A stretch of 32,354 nucleotides of DNA. Origin: Blattamonas nauphoetae. Its lineage: Eukaryota; Preaxostyla; Oxymonadida. The stretch covers positions 1 through 32,354 of the forward strand of contig JARBJD010000572.1 in assembly GCA_033064195.1 (NCBI GenBank), read 5' to 3'. The notes below the pieces were generated by a model. The model made no database searches. It was not told the DNA's origin and saw only the letters and a program-made list of their open reading frames with translations. The position numbers were made by a program, and so were the translations under genes. Shown piece after piece: positions 1-9,507 of this stretch (positions are counted from its first letter, which is position 1; each line of letters opens with the position of its first letter).

Positions 1-133
1 TTCAACATCTTCATCTGGGAGGGAAGTTGAATTACAGAGTTTGGTGGTGAAGTGGTCATCGATTGTCGTCGTTGTCATCTGACTTTTGTTTCGGTTTTGA
101 GAATGGCATAGAGCTCAAATGAGATCGGAAGGT

Positions 134-671
134 CTATCGTGCAATTCTTGCCAATTGTGGGTACTCAGGTTTTGTAGAATCGACTGTAAAACGGGTTTGG
201 TGAAAGATCCGTTGAGATTGTGGATAGATTGTTTGGAGAAAGTGCATCAAGTCAACTTCAGCTCTGACGCTGTTCAGCCGTGAATATTGAAGAATAGATA
301 TCCAAAATTGCTGATATTTCATCCAGACCAAATCGTTCTTTGTTTCTCCCTTTCTGATTGCATCAGGCGAAAATGGTGAATAACCGAAGGATATCTTGTC
401 CTGGAAAGCGTGGTGAGAGATTTGTTTGAAGACCTGTGACATATCTAGTAGTAAGACCTTGAATTCTGGAGAAGTCACCATTGTCGGTCAGGTTGTGGAT
501 TCCGTGATAATATTCACAATTATCGATTTGTCGTTTGATGGAGGTTACGTTTTCATCGGCATTAATTTTGGATCTGGTGGAATCAAGAGCCTGAATGAAT
601 GAATTGATGGTGAGAGCATGTGATTGGATTGTCTTTTGAAGGAGATTCAATGGTTGTAGTATGAAACCCAG
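134..671 (-). CDS. Unrecognised host gene, partial
   Basis: Minus-strand coding-like sequence in two overlapping frames: one open from about 671 down to 363, the other from about 490 down to 134. The first runs open right up to the Polinton terminus, so the element may interrupt a host gene. The two frames would need an intron or a one-base change between them. A GT-AG stretch of about 40 nt in the overlap (ending in TTTCCAG) would restore frame, but I cannot prove it is used. The protein is hydrophilic and helical, with no domain I recognise. Nothing like the AT-rich promoter motif of the Polinton genes lies upstream. Minus-strand sequence just outside the other terminus (26679-26750) is also briefly open, which is compatible with a split gene but weak. 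Positions 1-133 hold no independent gene that I can see. Confidence 0.4.
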
Positions 672-959
672 AGTAGTATAGATAACGAATATCGATACCT
701 ACCTTGATTGCAATTAGTCCGGGAATTATAATACTGGGAACTGAATAGTGATTCTCAATTCCGATTGAACAGAGTATTATTTTAAAAGTACAATCAGCTA
801 TGATTCCGAAATGCCGGATAATACTTGTTTTCTTGCATTTTGGTGGATACCTTTTGGTTCAAATTCAATTATTTAGTCAAAAGTGACCCCATTTAGCAAA
901 CTTAAATCTAAAGGGTTTTTCATTCATTGACAAAACAAACGTTAATTTTTATTATCTGA

Positions 960-977
960 TTTTTTATTTTGTATTAA
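960..977 (+). promoter_or_regulatory. AT-rich Polinton promoter-like motif, left end gene
   Basis: TTTTTTATTTTGTATTAA directly before the ATG at 978. Identical to the copy serving the right-end gene. Confidence 0.7.
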
Positions 978-1594
978 ATGACGAATCAGCTTACACCAAA
1001 CAAACTTAACGAGACCCTAAAGAATGAAAATTAATACTAATCACCGAACCAGTTCTGAATCGTTCTGGAACCTCATATTTGGCACATGGTACTTTCGATT
1101 ACGCAAGTGAAGATAAACCTGATGAGATTTATCGAGTTTACATTCCTGCTTTCATTAAAGGAGCAAGACCACATCTGAATCCAAACATGTATCACAGATT
1201 CGATAACTGTTGCAATAAAGAAAAATTCATTGAGTCACTACACAGTGAGAATTGTGAACTCGTTGGTGAATACAAAACATCAGAGTCAGTAGTGAAATAT
1301 CTTCATGAAGGAGTTGAATGGAGAATCAAACCATCACAATGGATGAAAGGAGTCAGAACACATAAGATGAAGCGTATGCATTACACTCAATCGTTTGTTG
1401 AAAATGAACTGAGAAAGCACAATTGTGAACTCATTGATGAGTACAAGAAAGTACACATTCCTTTTCACTATCGAGTGATTGGTGATGATAAAGTTTACAA
1501 AGCGAGACTTGATGAATGGTTTAGAGCAAAGAGAAAACCTCACTTGAGAGGAAAGACAGAGAAGAACCCCATCGACGAATCTCCGAATCAATAA
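978..1594 (+). pseudogene. Polinton end gene, left copy (broken)
   Basis: Left-end copy of the gene at 25752-26369, reading into the element. Almost identical to the right copy, but it looks broken by about one break, while the right copy looks whole. The family is described under the right copy. Its promoter-like motif is intact. Confidence 0.75.
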
Positions 1595-2030
1595 TGACGA
1601 ATAGATTATTTTTCTCCTCATTGATTATTCCGGACTAAATGGTGACCCAGGTGGACTAGGTGCCCCAGGTCAAAATTTGATTTTCATTTTTGAAAAGTCC
1701 ACCACTTGATGAAGTAACTCCATAGAGAATAAAAAAATGAATTTTTAAAAATTGACCTTTATTTTTGTGACCACCCAAAATTGTACCAACAAGGTCAATA
1801 TCGACACGGCAAGTTCATTTATCATGTTTCTAGAGTGATCTGACAACATTATCTGGACTTATGGGAATTTTCAAAATTAAGGCCGATTTATTTTTTTTCA
1901 GATTTTTTATTTCGCATATGAAGAGTAGGTCCAAAATGTTCAAGTGTGAGACCTCGACGTAATTTCCCTTGATGCTCAGGCAAAATGGTGCCCTTGTGAT
2001 TAATGCGTAGAACTACTTGGAGGTTGTGTT

Positions 2031-2059
2031 GGAGACGGTGGATTTAATAAATCCGCTCC
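2031..2059. other. Stem-loop inside the left terminal repeat
   Basis: GGAG...CTCC encloses a stem in which GTGGATTT pairs with AAATCCGC (one G-T pair) around an AAT loop. The mirror site at 25294-25323 has quite different stem bases (GTCGAAC with GTTTGGC, two G-T pairs) yet folds the same way. The surrounding sequence is otherwise nearly identical between the ends. A structural role, as RNA or cruciform, is inference. Confidence 0.55.
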
Positions 2060-2282
2060 GGGGTTCATGTTGGCATCACTTAGATGTGACCGTAAATCAT
2101 GCCCACCCAATGCTTATGCCTTCAAGGACTTCGCCAGTGTTAGTCATTAAGTAGGATCACGATAGAATGATCCCCAAAGGAGTATCGGGTTGTCTTATGG
2201 AAACTCTCACGAACGTAAAATGGAACTAACCTTCACGTATTTTTGTCTTCCATTCAGGTTTGTACAAAAATATATGTCATCA

Positions 2283-2693
2283 TTAGTATTCCAACATCAG
2301 ATCCACCAGAAATTCATAGTACTCTTTGGTTATTTTTCCATTGATTGTCTCTGATGTTTCCATCTCAATCGATTCACCAGAACTGTCTTTGAACCAGATC
2401 TTCACTATTGACTGTCGAGTGCTTAATTCCCACTTCTTTCTCTTCGCAATCTGTTCGTTACAGAAAGCAACGAACGAATCATTGTGTGCATCAGTCTGGA
2501 TCCAATCAGCGTGAATGGTGAAATTCTGAGGAATGTCTTTGGATATTACCGTTGACGAATCACCAATTTCTTCCTTCACATGAATGAGTTTACAGTCGAG
2601 AAAGTGAACATATTTTTGTTTTCTGGAATTGGTAAAATCAGGAGGGAATTGAGCAGTGTTTGATTTTTGAATAGAGAAATAACGTTTGACCAT
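2283..2693 (-). CDS. Polinton protein of 136 aa, unrecognised, possible virion protein
   Basis: Start chosen at 2693 (Met-Val-Lys-Arg-Tyr) because the promoter-like motif lies just upstream; in-frame sequence further 5' has only non-ATG starts. The product is soluble, with alternating short hydrophobic stretches that read as beta strands (for example VKIWFKDSSG near residue 105). It has no signal peptide or membrane segment. I do not recognise a domain. Its position at the capsid end of the element and its strand, shared with the capsid-like genes, suggest a minor structural protein, by inference. It looks whole. Downstream it ends 36 bp inside the inner edge of the left terminal repeat. Confidence 0.65.
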   Translation of the reverse strand: MVKRYFSIQKSNTAQFPPDFTNSRKQKYVHFLDCKLIHVKEEIGDSSTVISKDIPQNFTIHADWIQTDAHNDSFVAFCNEQIAKRKKWELSTRQSIVKIWFKDSSGESIEMETSETINGKITKEYYEFLVDLMLEY

Positions 2694-2716
2694 TACTGTT
2701 TTAAACAAAATTAAAA
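2694..2716 (-). promoter_or_regulatory. AT-rich promoter-like motif (variant) before the 136-aa gene
   Basis: Coding-strand TTTTAATTTTGTTTAAAA, 5 nt before the ATG. It is the least canonical member of the set. Confidence 0.5.
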
Positions 2717-2786
2717 TTTCATATTTGATAGATTCAGTATCCTCTCTTCACTTCTTCATATGCTTCTTGGAGACGTCGATCAATGA

Positions 2787-2794
2787 CATATCGT
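2787..2794 (+). repeat. 8-bp target site duplication, left copy
   Basis: CATATCGT directly before the TTACCCTGAGC terminus. The identical octamer follows the other terminus at 5963-5970. Confidence 0.85.
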
Positions 2795-3159
2795 TTACCC
2801 TGAGCTTTTGCGCAATTTTAGACTTTTCAGCACACACACTGTTCAGAAACGGAACACATCACATAAGTCTCTATTTCGATACTAGATGGATTACCTTGTT
2901 GAAATCAGATCATACTAGTAAGTAGAACTTCATCTAACGCGTGTATCTACGTCTGGATTGATCAACCCATACTTCGTTCTTATTGAGCCGGAAGGAGAAG
3001 CCTGGTGAACCGTCGTGATTGTACCGTGTAAAAATGACAGAAGAATGCAAAATAAAATCTTTATAGGAGACGAGATGGTCCTGTGACAAGAACAGTGGCT
3101 CTAAATGAAATGGATATCTTTAAAGTGAATGTTCTCGTCTCTAACACATTCTGTTCAAC

Positions 3160-4620
3160 TTTCAGTACTTGACTATATTCTCTGACTGCATTGTGGAGAA
3201 GTTTGTGCAGTCGAGGCCAGCTACTCTTGCGTATGATTCGGGAAGGACAAAGAGAACTTGGTTGTTGGGGTTGAGGAGGATCGAGCGAGAGGAGAGGGTA
3301 TTCATTTTGATAGACGAATACGGCTTGTTCAGTTCCTTCTCGCCTTCTTTCTCAGCTTCAACTCGAACACTGAATCCTTGGTGCGCAATTCCAGTTCCAT
3401 CGGGAGTTGCCTCTGTCTTCCGATCCGCTGAGGGAATCTTCACATACAGCTGCTGTCTACAATCAGCGAAACGGAAGGCGAACGACGAGCCACAGCTCAG
3501 TCGCGGACGAGGAGATGAACAGTCCCAACGGTGATAGGAAGGCGAACCTTCACAGCGCTTTGATGTCGGCCTGCTGCGGTGCACGGATTGGTGGCATCGT
3601 CGCGGCTGATTGATTTGCATTCAATTTCTGCCGTTTTGCCATTGCGATTGTCATTTCCAGTGGCTGAAACGAAAAGCGTCTGTCTTGAGAAATACCATTG
3701 AAGAACGAAATTGTTTAGATTCTCTATTTGTTTCTGTTTTGACGTGGAAGCGTCTGTTGCCCTTTTTGTTGTCTTTGAAGCTGAATCTGCAGTGGGAACG
3801 GATGAGAACCGGCTCAACATCTGAACATGTAAAAAGAAGGTCTGAGCCTTTTATGCTGCTCCTCCTGTGAATGTCACCGCTTGCAGATGGTAGTTGGTCA
3901 TATCTCCTTCGATGTTAAGAAGAACCGCAGATTGGAAGAGATCGTCAGGATTTTGGAGAGTGATCGAGGTGAACACGCAAGTGTCGATTAAGATCTGAAG
4001 ATTCCCTTGCAGTGAGACGTTTATGACAAGATCGTGTGTGTAGGTTGATGGAAGTGACAGGAAATCACATTTGGTGACTTTGAGTGTGCCCTTCTGAATA
4101 ACGGTGAATCTGGACTTGATCACGTTGACTGAATTAGTAAAATAGCACCCTGCGAGAATCAGCGACCCCTTTCCGTTCAGATTTAAGATAGTTAACAGAA
4201 GTCCGGCCGCTGCGCCTTTGAGTGAGAACGCGATTATTATCATGTCCAATTGACCAGATGTCACCGAGAAAGATGTTCTTCGATTGGCTGGCTTTGATAT
4301 TTTGATTCTGATGTTTGTCATTCCACTGCCTGTGACAACAAGCTTGCGGGATGTGACGTCAAACCCTTCTTCTGTTTTGGATACATCAAAGTCCCTTCTT
4401 CAACAGCAATTTTAGCATCTTTGTTTGAGTTACTGGACATGCAGGTCATCGTGCGGCATTTGGGGTTGTTTGAGCACAGAGGGCTGTCCAATCCATTGAT
4501 GATGACGACAAGAATGCGAAGGGTGTGGTTGGCGCTCTGTGCTGAGATAACACGAGTAGAGGAGAGGTTCACCACCACGGCTCCATTCCCATATGGACAG
4601 TTTGGCTTCAGGGACAGCAG
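3160..4620 (-). pseudogene. Debris of a host beta-helix (PMP-like) surface protein gene
   Basis: Minus-strand frames at 4578-4318, 4321-3851, 3820-3497 and 3620-3162 follow one another and overlap, as in a gene with frameshifts or unrecognised introns. They share the style of right-handed beta-helix proteins: short strands with Ser/Thr/Asn turns, GAAAGLLLTIL..., CDFLSLPSTYTHDLVINVSL, and a TGNDNRNG motif near the start of the third piece that resembles the 'SxxGND..NG' opening of such domains. There is no start with a signal peptide and no terminal membrane segment. GC content is clearly higher than in the Polinton genes. It lies wholly inside the transposon 2795-5962, so it was probably captured by that element. 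The family assignment is moderate; the exact frame structure is uncertain. Confidence 0.5.
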
Positions 4621-4740
4621 AGACTGTGTAAAAGAATCAGCATCACGAGAAAATGGAACACGAGAGAAAGAGATGAGAGGAATGAGAAGGTGAGAGAAAA
4701 GGATAATTCAAGAAGATAAATGAGATGAAAGCAAAGGAAG

Positions 4741-5345
4741 GAACATACCGTTTGTGCGCTTCGGCATTACATTGTCAGATCAGTACAGCCCATTTGAACG
4801 GAGTCATTTCAAAAGGTACCTATTGCTCAATAAGTCTTCAAAAGGAGAAAAACAATAAAGATTGAGGCAAACAAAGAGAGAAACACACGACGTGCGTGAG
4901 TCTGCAATCCACTGTCCGATCAGGACAACAGGTTTGATCGGAGTCATTTTACACTGTATCTACTGGTAATTTGGTCTTAAAAAAGAGAAAAAAACAATAA
5001 ATAGAGATGTAAACAGAGAGGGAAGCATACAGTATACGCTCTTCAGCATTACCTTGCCCTACCGCGACAGTCAGTTTGATCATTCACTTTTCATTTTCAA
5101 TCTATCAACAATTAAGTCCTAATTTAGAAAAAAAACAACAATGAGAGAGGTAAACAGAGAGGGCAACAGACGGTGAGAGCATTTCAGCATAACCTTGTCC
5201 GATCGTGACTGGCAGACTGATCCATCTCATTCCAGATCCCATCCATCTTTAATGATGTTCTAAATCAGTGCACAGTCCATAAAAGAGAGGGAATCGAGAG
5301 GGGACATACTATTCCGGCACAACAATGTTCCCTGTTACGGTCACA
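4741..5345. repeat. Degenerate tandem repeat, about 140-bp period, 4+ copies
   Basis: Units begin near 4741, 4882, 5022, 5162 and 5301 (last partial). Each has a GCATTAC/GCATAACCTTG-type block, then GTCCGATC, then GTTTGATC..CATT, then AGAGAAAAAAACAATAA and AAACAGAGAGGGAA. Copies are diverged, so the array is old relative to the transposon insertion. No coding frame persists through the units. Confidence 0.75.
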
Positions 5346-5930
5346 ATCTGTGAGTGATAGATGAGACTTCGAGCAAAAAGGAGAAGAAAGATGAAAGAGA
5401 GAAGAGAAAACACCCTAGCTGTTGATTAATCTTTTCAGAAGTCATTGTGTTGGATGTTGTGTTTGTGGTGGTTTGTGCATGTTGTTCGATCTTGTGCTAT
5501 TTGGGCCCATCATTTCTGTTTTTCAGCACAGATTCTGGAGGATGATCTACTCCATGAGTAACTAGGCTCAATCGAGTGAAACAAATCTCAAATTCACAAC
5601 TCAGAAGATATCACATGAAAACAATGTCCAATAGTTTGTTAACCTGCTCCATTCCTTAAGACTTTTGGAACAAAGGGAAGAAGAAGAAAGCCTTCACAAT
5701 TATGGTTCGGACACGAATAGTCATCAGAATGGACTGTAAATGTATCGCTTTTGTCAAATTAAATCAAAAATCACTCCAAGATAATGTCTCTGATTCCTGA
5801 AATGAGAGATTCTGGTGTTCGATCACTTCTCTTTGATTTTTCCCAACCATGATTTTGTGAACGTGGTTCACAAAAATTGCAGAAAGTGTGCAAGTTGTGC
5901 TGACAAACTTTTTTTCCCAGCACACACTGT

Positions 5931-7592
5931 TCAGGGTGTGTTTGCACATTTGCTCAGGGTAACATATCGTACTCGTGGTTGTCCATTTTCGATCCAGAAC
6001 AACCAGTATGTAGCCTGATGTAGTGCCAAAATCGGTGGAGGAGGACCTTCTGGAGTTGAGGTGAAATATGGATCCAGAGCGCCTTGATTGATTGGTGTTC
6101 CTCTGTAGACAATATTGACTGATTCTGCTGTTGAAATCCCTTCTTCACCACCAGCAATTTCACTTCGATCTGTTGGAACCATAAATGTGAAACAAGTTGC
6201 ATCTGTTACTGGTCTTGTTCTCTTGTAATCTTTTCCTCTGTCATGAAATACGCGAGTGGAACAAATAGAATTTTCAAACTCTTCAGTGGCTGAACAACCA
6301 ATGAAATCACCATTCACCATCATCATTTGATAGAACTCTGGTGAGATTGTTGACATTGGGAAATTAGGAAAGTTGGATCCAAGCATTTCGAATTGACCAA
6401 CATATTGAGGATTTCTGAAGACTGTACACTCGTTTGGTCGTTCTGGGAACAAGCACATTAGATTCATGAGATTGTTGAGTTTGATACTGATGTTTGATCT
6501 CACTCCCATGGCATTCGCTTTTGATTGGAACGATTGTGTGTCAATTCTTTCTGCTTTCAGAACATAAAGAGTCTTCGAATATGTGTTGAAGAGGGATTGT
6601 TTTGTTGAGTCTGTCATTTGATATCCGTAGCAAATCGAAGTGACTTTATCAACCGATGAGGAAAGAACAGTGGAAGTGGTTGGCGATGTAGCGATATATT
6701 TGACACTACCTGATGATGAATGTTGTAAATGTTGAGGTTGAAGAACTGGATTCCCGATTTGTGTAAACTCCTGTGTCAATGTCGAGAAGTCTCCATCGTA
6801 CATTAATTCTGTTTGGGATTGATTTGACATTGATGATATCGAAAGACTTGGATTTTGATCGATACTGTTTTCAAGTGTTTTCCTAACGATGGTAGAAACT
6901 CTGATCGGACAATATACTAGTGAATCTGTTGTCAAATGAAATCTCAATCGGAGATTTCCAAAGATGGAATTTGGATACTGATCGAAAGTACTTAATGGCA
7001 GGAGATTCACAAATGGAATTACCAGTGGTATCGTAAATGTGATGTTAGAAGAGGCAGCATCGACTGGACAATGATAGTATCCACACACACTTGGATCCAT
7101 TCTCTGAACATTTTCCCAAAGACTGTAGCAATGCTTCATATTGTTTTTCTCTTCATGTGACTTGAAAGTGTGATACAGAAATGATTCGTGGATGTGATTA
7201 TTCTGAAGTGAATTGTCAATGATGTTTCCTTGACTGTCGACGAGTCTCATGTCTCGAATTGCATCTGATGATGATTTATATCCGTTGAACATTCCATACA
7301 TTCCAACATATTTCCCACATGCAGTTGTTGGTTTCGAATATGGAACTGTCACAGTTAGATCTATTCGCAAATGACTCTTCGAAAACTCAGTCACATCATG
7401 ACCATCATAGCACAATGGAACTTCAATTTCATCTGTGATTCGGCATGGCATAGGAGGATTTGTTGGATGCACTTCCTGAATCGAATACACATGAGGTTCT
7501 GAATCCCATTGTTTTGGCATATACGATTGCACTTCAATTTGTTCAATTAGTGTCGATGTTGGTTTTGATTGATTAGATCTGATACTTCTCAT
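5931..7592 (-). CDS. Polinton capsid-like protein A (paralogue of the next gene)
   Basis: 553-aa frame with the promoter-like motif immediately upstream of the ATG at 7592. It is beta-rich, without signal peptide or coiled coil, as expected of a jelly-roll capsid protein. It is paralogous to the 622-aa neighbour. Shared landmarks occur in the same order: LWEN (about 151) against PWEN, YPNSIFGNLRLRFHLTTDS..YCP against YPRCLFGDLKLSVYINEDA..CCP, FRNPQY against FHNPMQ, STISPEFYQ against STIGARFYQ, and a final PPPILA...WLFWI against APILA...WWVLRF. Polintons encode a double jelly-roll major capsid protein of about this size; which of the two is the major one cannot be told here. The 3' end of the gene was invaded by the transposon at 2795-5962, so the last few residues are not original. 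Confidence 0.7.
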   Translation of the reverse strand: MRSIRSNQSKPTSTLIEQIEVQSYMPKQWDSEPHVYSIQEVHPTNPPMPCRITDEIEVPLCYDGHDVTEFSKSHLRIDLTVTVPYSKPTTACGKYVGMYGMFNGYKSSSDAIRDMRLVDSQGNIIDNSLQNNHIHESFLYHTFKSHEEKNNMKHCYSLWENVQRMDPSVCGYYHCPVDAASSNITFTIPLVIPFVNLLPLSTFDQYPNSIFGNLRLRFHLTTDSLVYCPIRVSTIVRKTLENSIDQNPSLSISSMSNQSQTELMYDGDFSTLTQEFTQIGNPVLQPQHLQHSSSGSVKYIATSPTTSTVLSSSVDKVTSICYGYQMTDSTKQSLFNTYSKTLYVLKAERIDTQSFQSKANAMGVRSNISIKLNNLMNLMCLFPERPNECTVFRNPQYVGQFEMLGSNFPNFPMSTISPEFYQMMMVNGDFIGCSATEEFENSICSTRVFHDRGKDYKRTRPVTDATCFTFMVPTDRSEIAGGEEGISTAESVNIVYRGTPINQGALDPYFTSTPEGPPPPILALHQATYWLFWIENGQPRVRYVTLSKCANTP

Positions 7593-7610
7593 TTATAGAA
7601 AAATAAAAAA
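7593..7610 (-). promoter_or_regulatory. AT-rich promoter-like motif, capsid-like A
   Basis: Coding-strand TTTTTTATTTTTCTATAA abutting the ATG. Confidence 0.7.
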
Positions 7611-7638
7611 TACAATTTCATTTTTTTCTTTGACTGTT

Positions 7639-9507
7639 TTAGGATTTCATTATTCCAAGTTCCTTGTGGAGTGCTTTCAATGTGTGGTTTGGATAGTATT
7701 CAACAATCGGTATATCATTGCTGAATCGTAATACCCACCACGTTGTTGCAGTTGTTGCTAGAATCGGTGCTGGAGGATGCGTAAATGTTGTCATGTCACC
7801 ACCCTTTTGACTTGGATCGAGAACATTATAGTATGTGTCAATCACTCCTTGGTAAATCGGATTTGATCTCAATGTGACTGGAATATTTTGACCTCTGGAA
7901 CTGATTGAATCATTACAGTTTGTCGGACATCCACTTCTTTGAGTTGAGAAGCACAAGACGAAGTCAGTATTGTCATGAATCGGTCGCACTCTTGTCATTT
8001 TTTCTCCAGTATATGTTCCATCACCTTCGAGTTGTTCCTCAACAAGTGAATCTGTTAATGATCGCTCCAGATCATCAGGAACAGTCAGGTATGAATCAAG
8101 ATTGAGAGTCGATAATGCAAACTGATAGAAGCGAGCTCCAATCGTTGATGTCAAGTTATCTGGATAGTATTTGTCAAGGAGATGCACTCGAAGATCTTTC
8201 TGCATTGGATTGTGGAAACAGGTGACTTCATTATCGTAGTGACGGAAGAGGAGCATAATATCCTTGGCATTAACGAGAACCATTTGCTGAGTACAATCAA
8301 TTCCTGTTGCTGTTGGTGTCTTCTGAAATGGATAGAACGAGATCTTTTCTGGTGGAATTGTTCCTGGACGATCCTGATACATTTTCTTCAGATTCTCTTT
8401 CGCAATTTCTTTCATTTGGAATCCAGCACTCATGCAATACACATCATCAACGCGGTAATCAATAATGTTCAATGATATATACTGATCGACAAATTCTGGT
8501 TCTTTAGCAACTGTTCCTGCTGAGTTGTAATAAATGTTTTGAGTCACTGCTGATTTCCTAAATGATTGGCCAATCTGAACGAAATTCTTGGTGCAGTTCG
8601 CTAGTAGAGAATGGAAAAACCATGGACGATGTTGGTGACAATCAGCGATCGCATCATGAATTGGTGGTCTTGTTAAGCCAACATTAAAGAAGGATGAAAG
8701 TGTATTTTTCAAAGTAAGCTCAGGATTTACAGGACAACACACGAACGCATCCTCATTAATGTAAACACTCAATTTCAAATCACCAAAGAGACATCTTGGA
8801 TAGTCAGTCATCCCTGAGAAAATCAGAAGATCTTCAAGATTGATTGATATACGAATTGGTACGTCAATTGTGTCAATGAAAGCACCAGCTTGTGACACTG
8901 TAGTGAAAGATGATAATGGAATATAAACACCAGCGACAGATTCATCATGCTTCCAAGCATTTTCCCAAGGAGTGTGCGAATGTTTTCGATTCTCCAATTG
9001 ACTCTTTGGTTTAATCATGTTGTAGATGTGTGATTCCATTGAGACATCATTGTTTGAAGTGCTAATGATTCTTTGATTGTTGTGAAGAACTGTGAATCTA
9101 CTAAAGATTGATGATGAATGCTTAAGTCCTACGAACATAAATATTCTTTCATTGGAGTATGATCCAACTTTGTCTGGGGTAATGTTCCAATTGTTGACTT
9201 TCAAAGTGGTTTTGATTGTGAACGTAATGAATGAATCATCAATTTGACAAATGTCTTGATTACCAGTCAATGGAATGATTATCTCTTGTCCTCTATAGAA
9301 TCGTGAATTCTCTGATGGTTTCAATTCTTGAATAGAAGTACTGTGTGCTCCATCATTCAGAAGATAATTAACGTGGTGTTCAGACATTAGTTGCTGTTGT
9401 ATTTGACCAATATCATCTCTCGTGTACTTAATTGATCCTGTGCTATTGCCAGTCAATGTTGAGGCTCCATGTCTTTTGTTTGTCAGATGTGTTATATGCG
9501 AGTTCAT
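7639..9507 (-). CDS. Polinton capsid-like protein B (paralogue of capsid-like A)
   Basis: 622-aa frame that looks whole, ATG at 9507. It is about 70 residues longer than its paralogue, mostly in an N-terminal extension and in the loop around residues 370-420. Predicted mostly beta with Asn/Ser-rich loops. The C-terminal third has the FHNPMQ...STIGARFYQFALSTLNLD block that aligns with FRNPQY...STISPEFYQMMMVNGDF of the neighbour, and it ends in a WWVLRFSND beta hairpin followed by a basic helix. 46 bp separate the genes, and that gap contains the downstream gene's promoter motif, so each gene seems to be transcribed from its own start. The capsid role is inferred from size, fold-like pattern, duplication and position beside the small virion-type genes; I have no structural match. 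Confidence 0.7.
   Translation of the reverse strand: MNSHITHLTNKRHGASTLTGNSTGSIKYTRDDIGQIQQQLMSEHHVNYLLNDGAHSTSIQELKPSENSRFYRGQEIIIPLTGNQDICQIDDSFITFTIKTTLKVNNWNITPDKVGSYSNERIFMFVGLKHSSSIFSRFTVLHNNQRIISTSNNDVSMESHIYNMIKPKSQLENRKHSHTPWENAWKHDESVAGVYIPLSSFTTVSQAGAFIDTIDVPIRISINLEDLLIFSGMTDYPRCLFGDLKLSVYINEDAFVCCPVNPELTLKNTLSSFFNVGLTRPPIHDAIADCHQHRPWFFHSLLANCTKNFVQIGQSFRKSAVTQNIYYNSAGTVAKEPEFVDQYISLNIIDYRVDDVYCMSAGFQMKEIAKENLKKMYQDRPGTIPPEKISFYPFQKTPTATGIDCTQQMVLVNAKDIMLLFRHYDNEVTCFHNPMQKDLRVHLLDKYYPDNLTSTIGARFYQFALSTLNLDSYLTVPDDLERSLTDSLVEEQLEGDGTYTGEKMTRVRPIHDNTDFVLCFSTQRSGCPTNCNDSISSRGQNIPVTLRSNPIYQGVIDTYYNVLDPSQKGGDMTTFTHPPAPILATTATTWWVLRFSNDIPIVEYYPNHTLKALHKELGIMKS

Larger units (their letters stand above)
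672..2247. repeat. Left terminal inverted repeat of the Polinton
   Basis: Matches the reverse complement of 25106-26678 almost base for base from 707 to 2247, ending in CACGTATTTTTGTC. The outermost 35 bp (672-706) match at only 26 of 35 positions, without a gap. The repeat contains a complete gene unit with promoter (960-1594), then about 650 bp of non-coding but conserved sequence. That non-coding part includes an inverted pair GGTGGACT/AGTCCACC (1650-1657/1696-1703) and a stem-loop at 2031-2059 whose stem bases differ between the two ends while pairing is kept. Confidence 0.9.
2795..5962. mobile_element. Non-autonomous DNA transposon (hAT-sized TSD) nested in the Polinton
   Basis: Bounded by TTACCCTGAGC (2795-2805) and its exact reverse complement (5952-5962); the similarity continues imperfectly for another 12 bp. 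Perfect 8-bp direct repeats CATATCGT flank it. Eight-bp duplications are usual for hAT elements and also occur in P and Merlin elements, so the superfamily is not settled. Subterminal motif CAGCACACA(CA)CTGTTCAG occurs near both ends in the same orientation (2829-2846 and 5918-5934). There is no transposase. The interior is host-like: beta-helix gene debris on the minus strand (3160-4620) and a 140-bp tandem repeat (4741-5345). It entered the 3' end of the capsid-like gene, so the codons now read before its stop at 5931 are partly transposon sequence. The stretch 5346-5930 holds no gene that I recognise. Confidence 0.85.

Noticed and set aside
702-706. CCTTG direct repeats (702-706 and 26644-26648) as the Polinton target duplication
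   Set aside because: Only 5 bp where 6 is usual, and inverted similarity clearly continues 35 bp farther out to AGTAGTATAGA; kept only as an alternative.
1600-2247. tRNA or known structured RNA in the non-coding block of the terminal repeat
   Set aside because: No cloverleaf and no hammerhead- or HDV-type core could be fitted; only local hairpins are visible.
2326-2514. Plus-strand small frames opposite element genes (here and near 7905, 8182, 18901, 22218)
   Set aside because: Antisense shadows of well-supported minus-strand genes, without promoter motif or recognisable domains.
5764-5949. 61-aa minus-strand frame with several cysteines overlapping the end of capsid-like A
   Set aside because: It spans the transposon's subterminal repeat and terminus, has no promoter motif and overlaps another frame; a chance frame.
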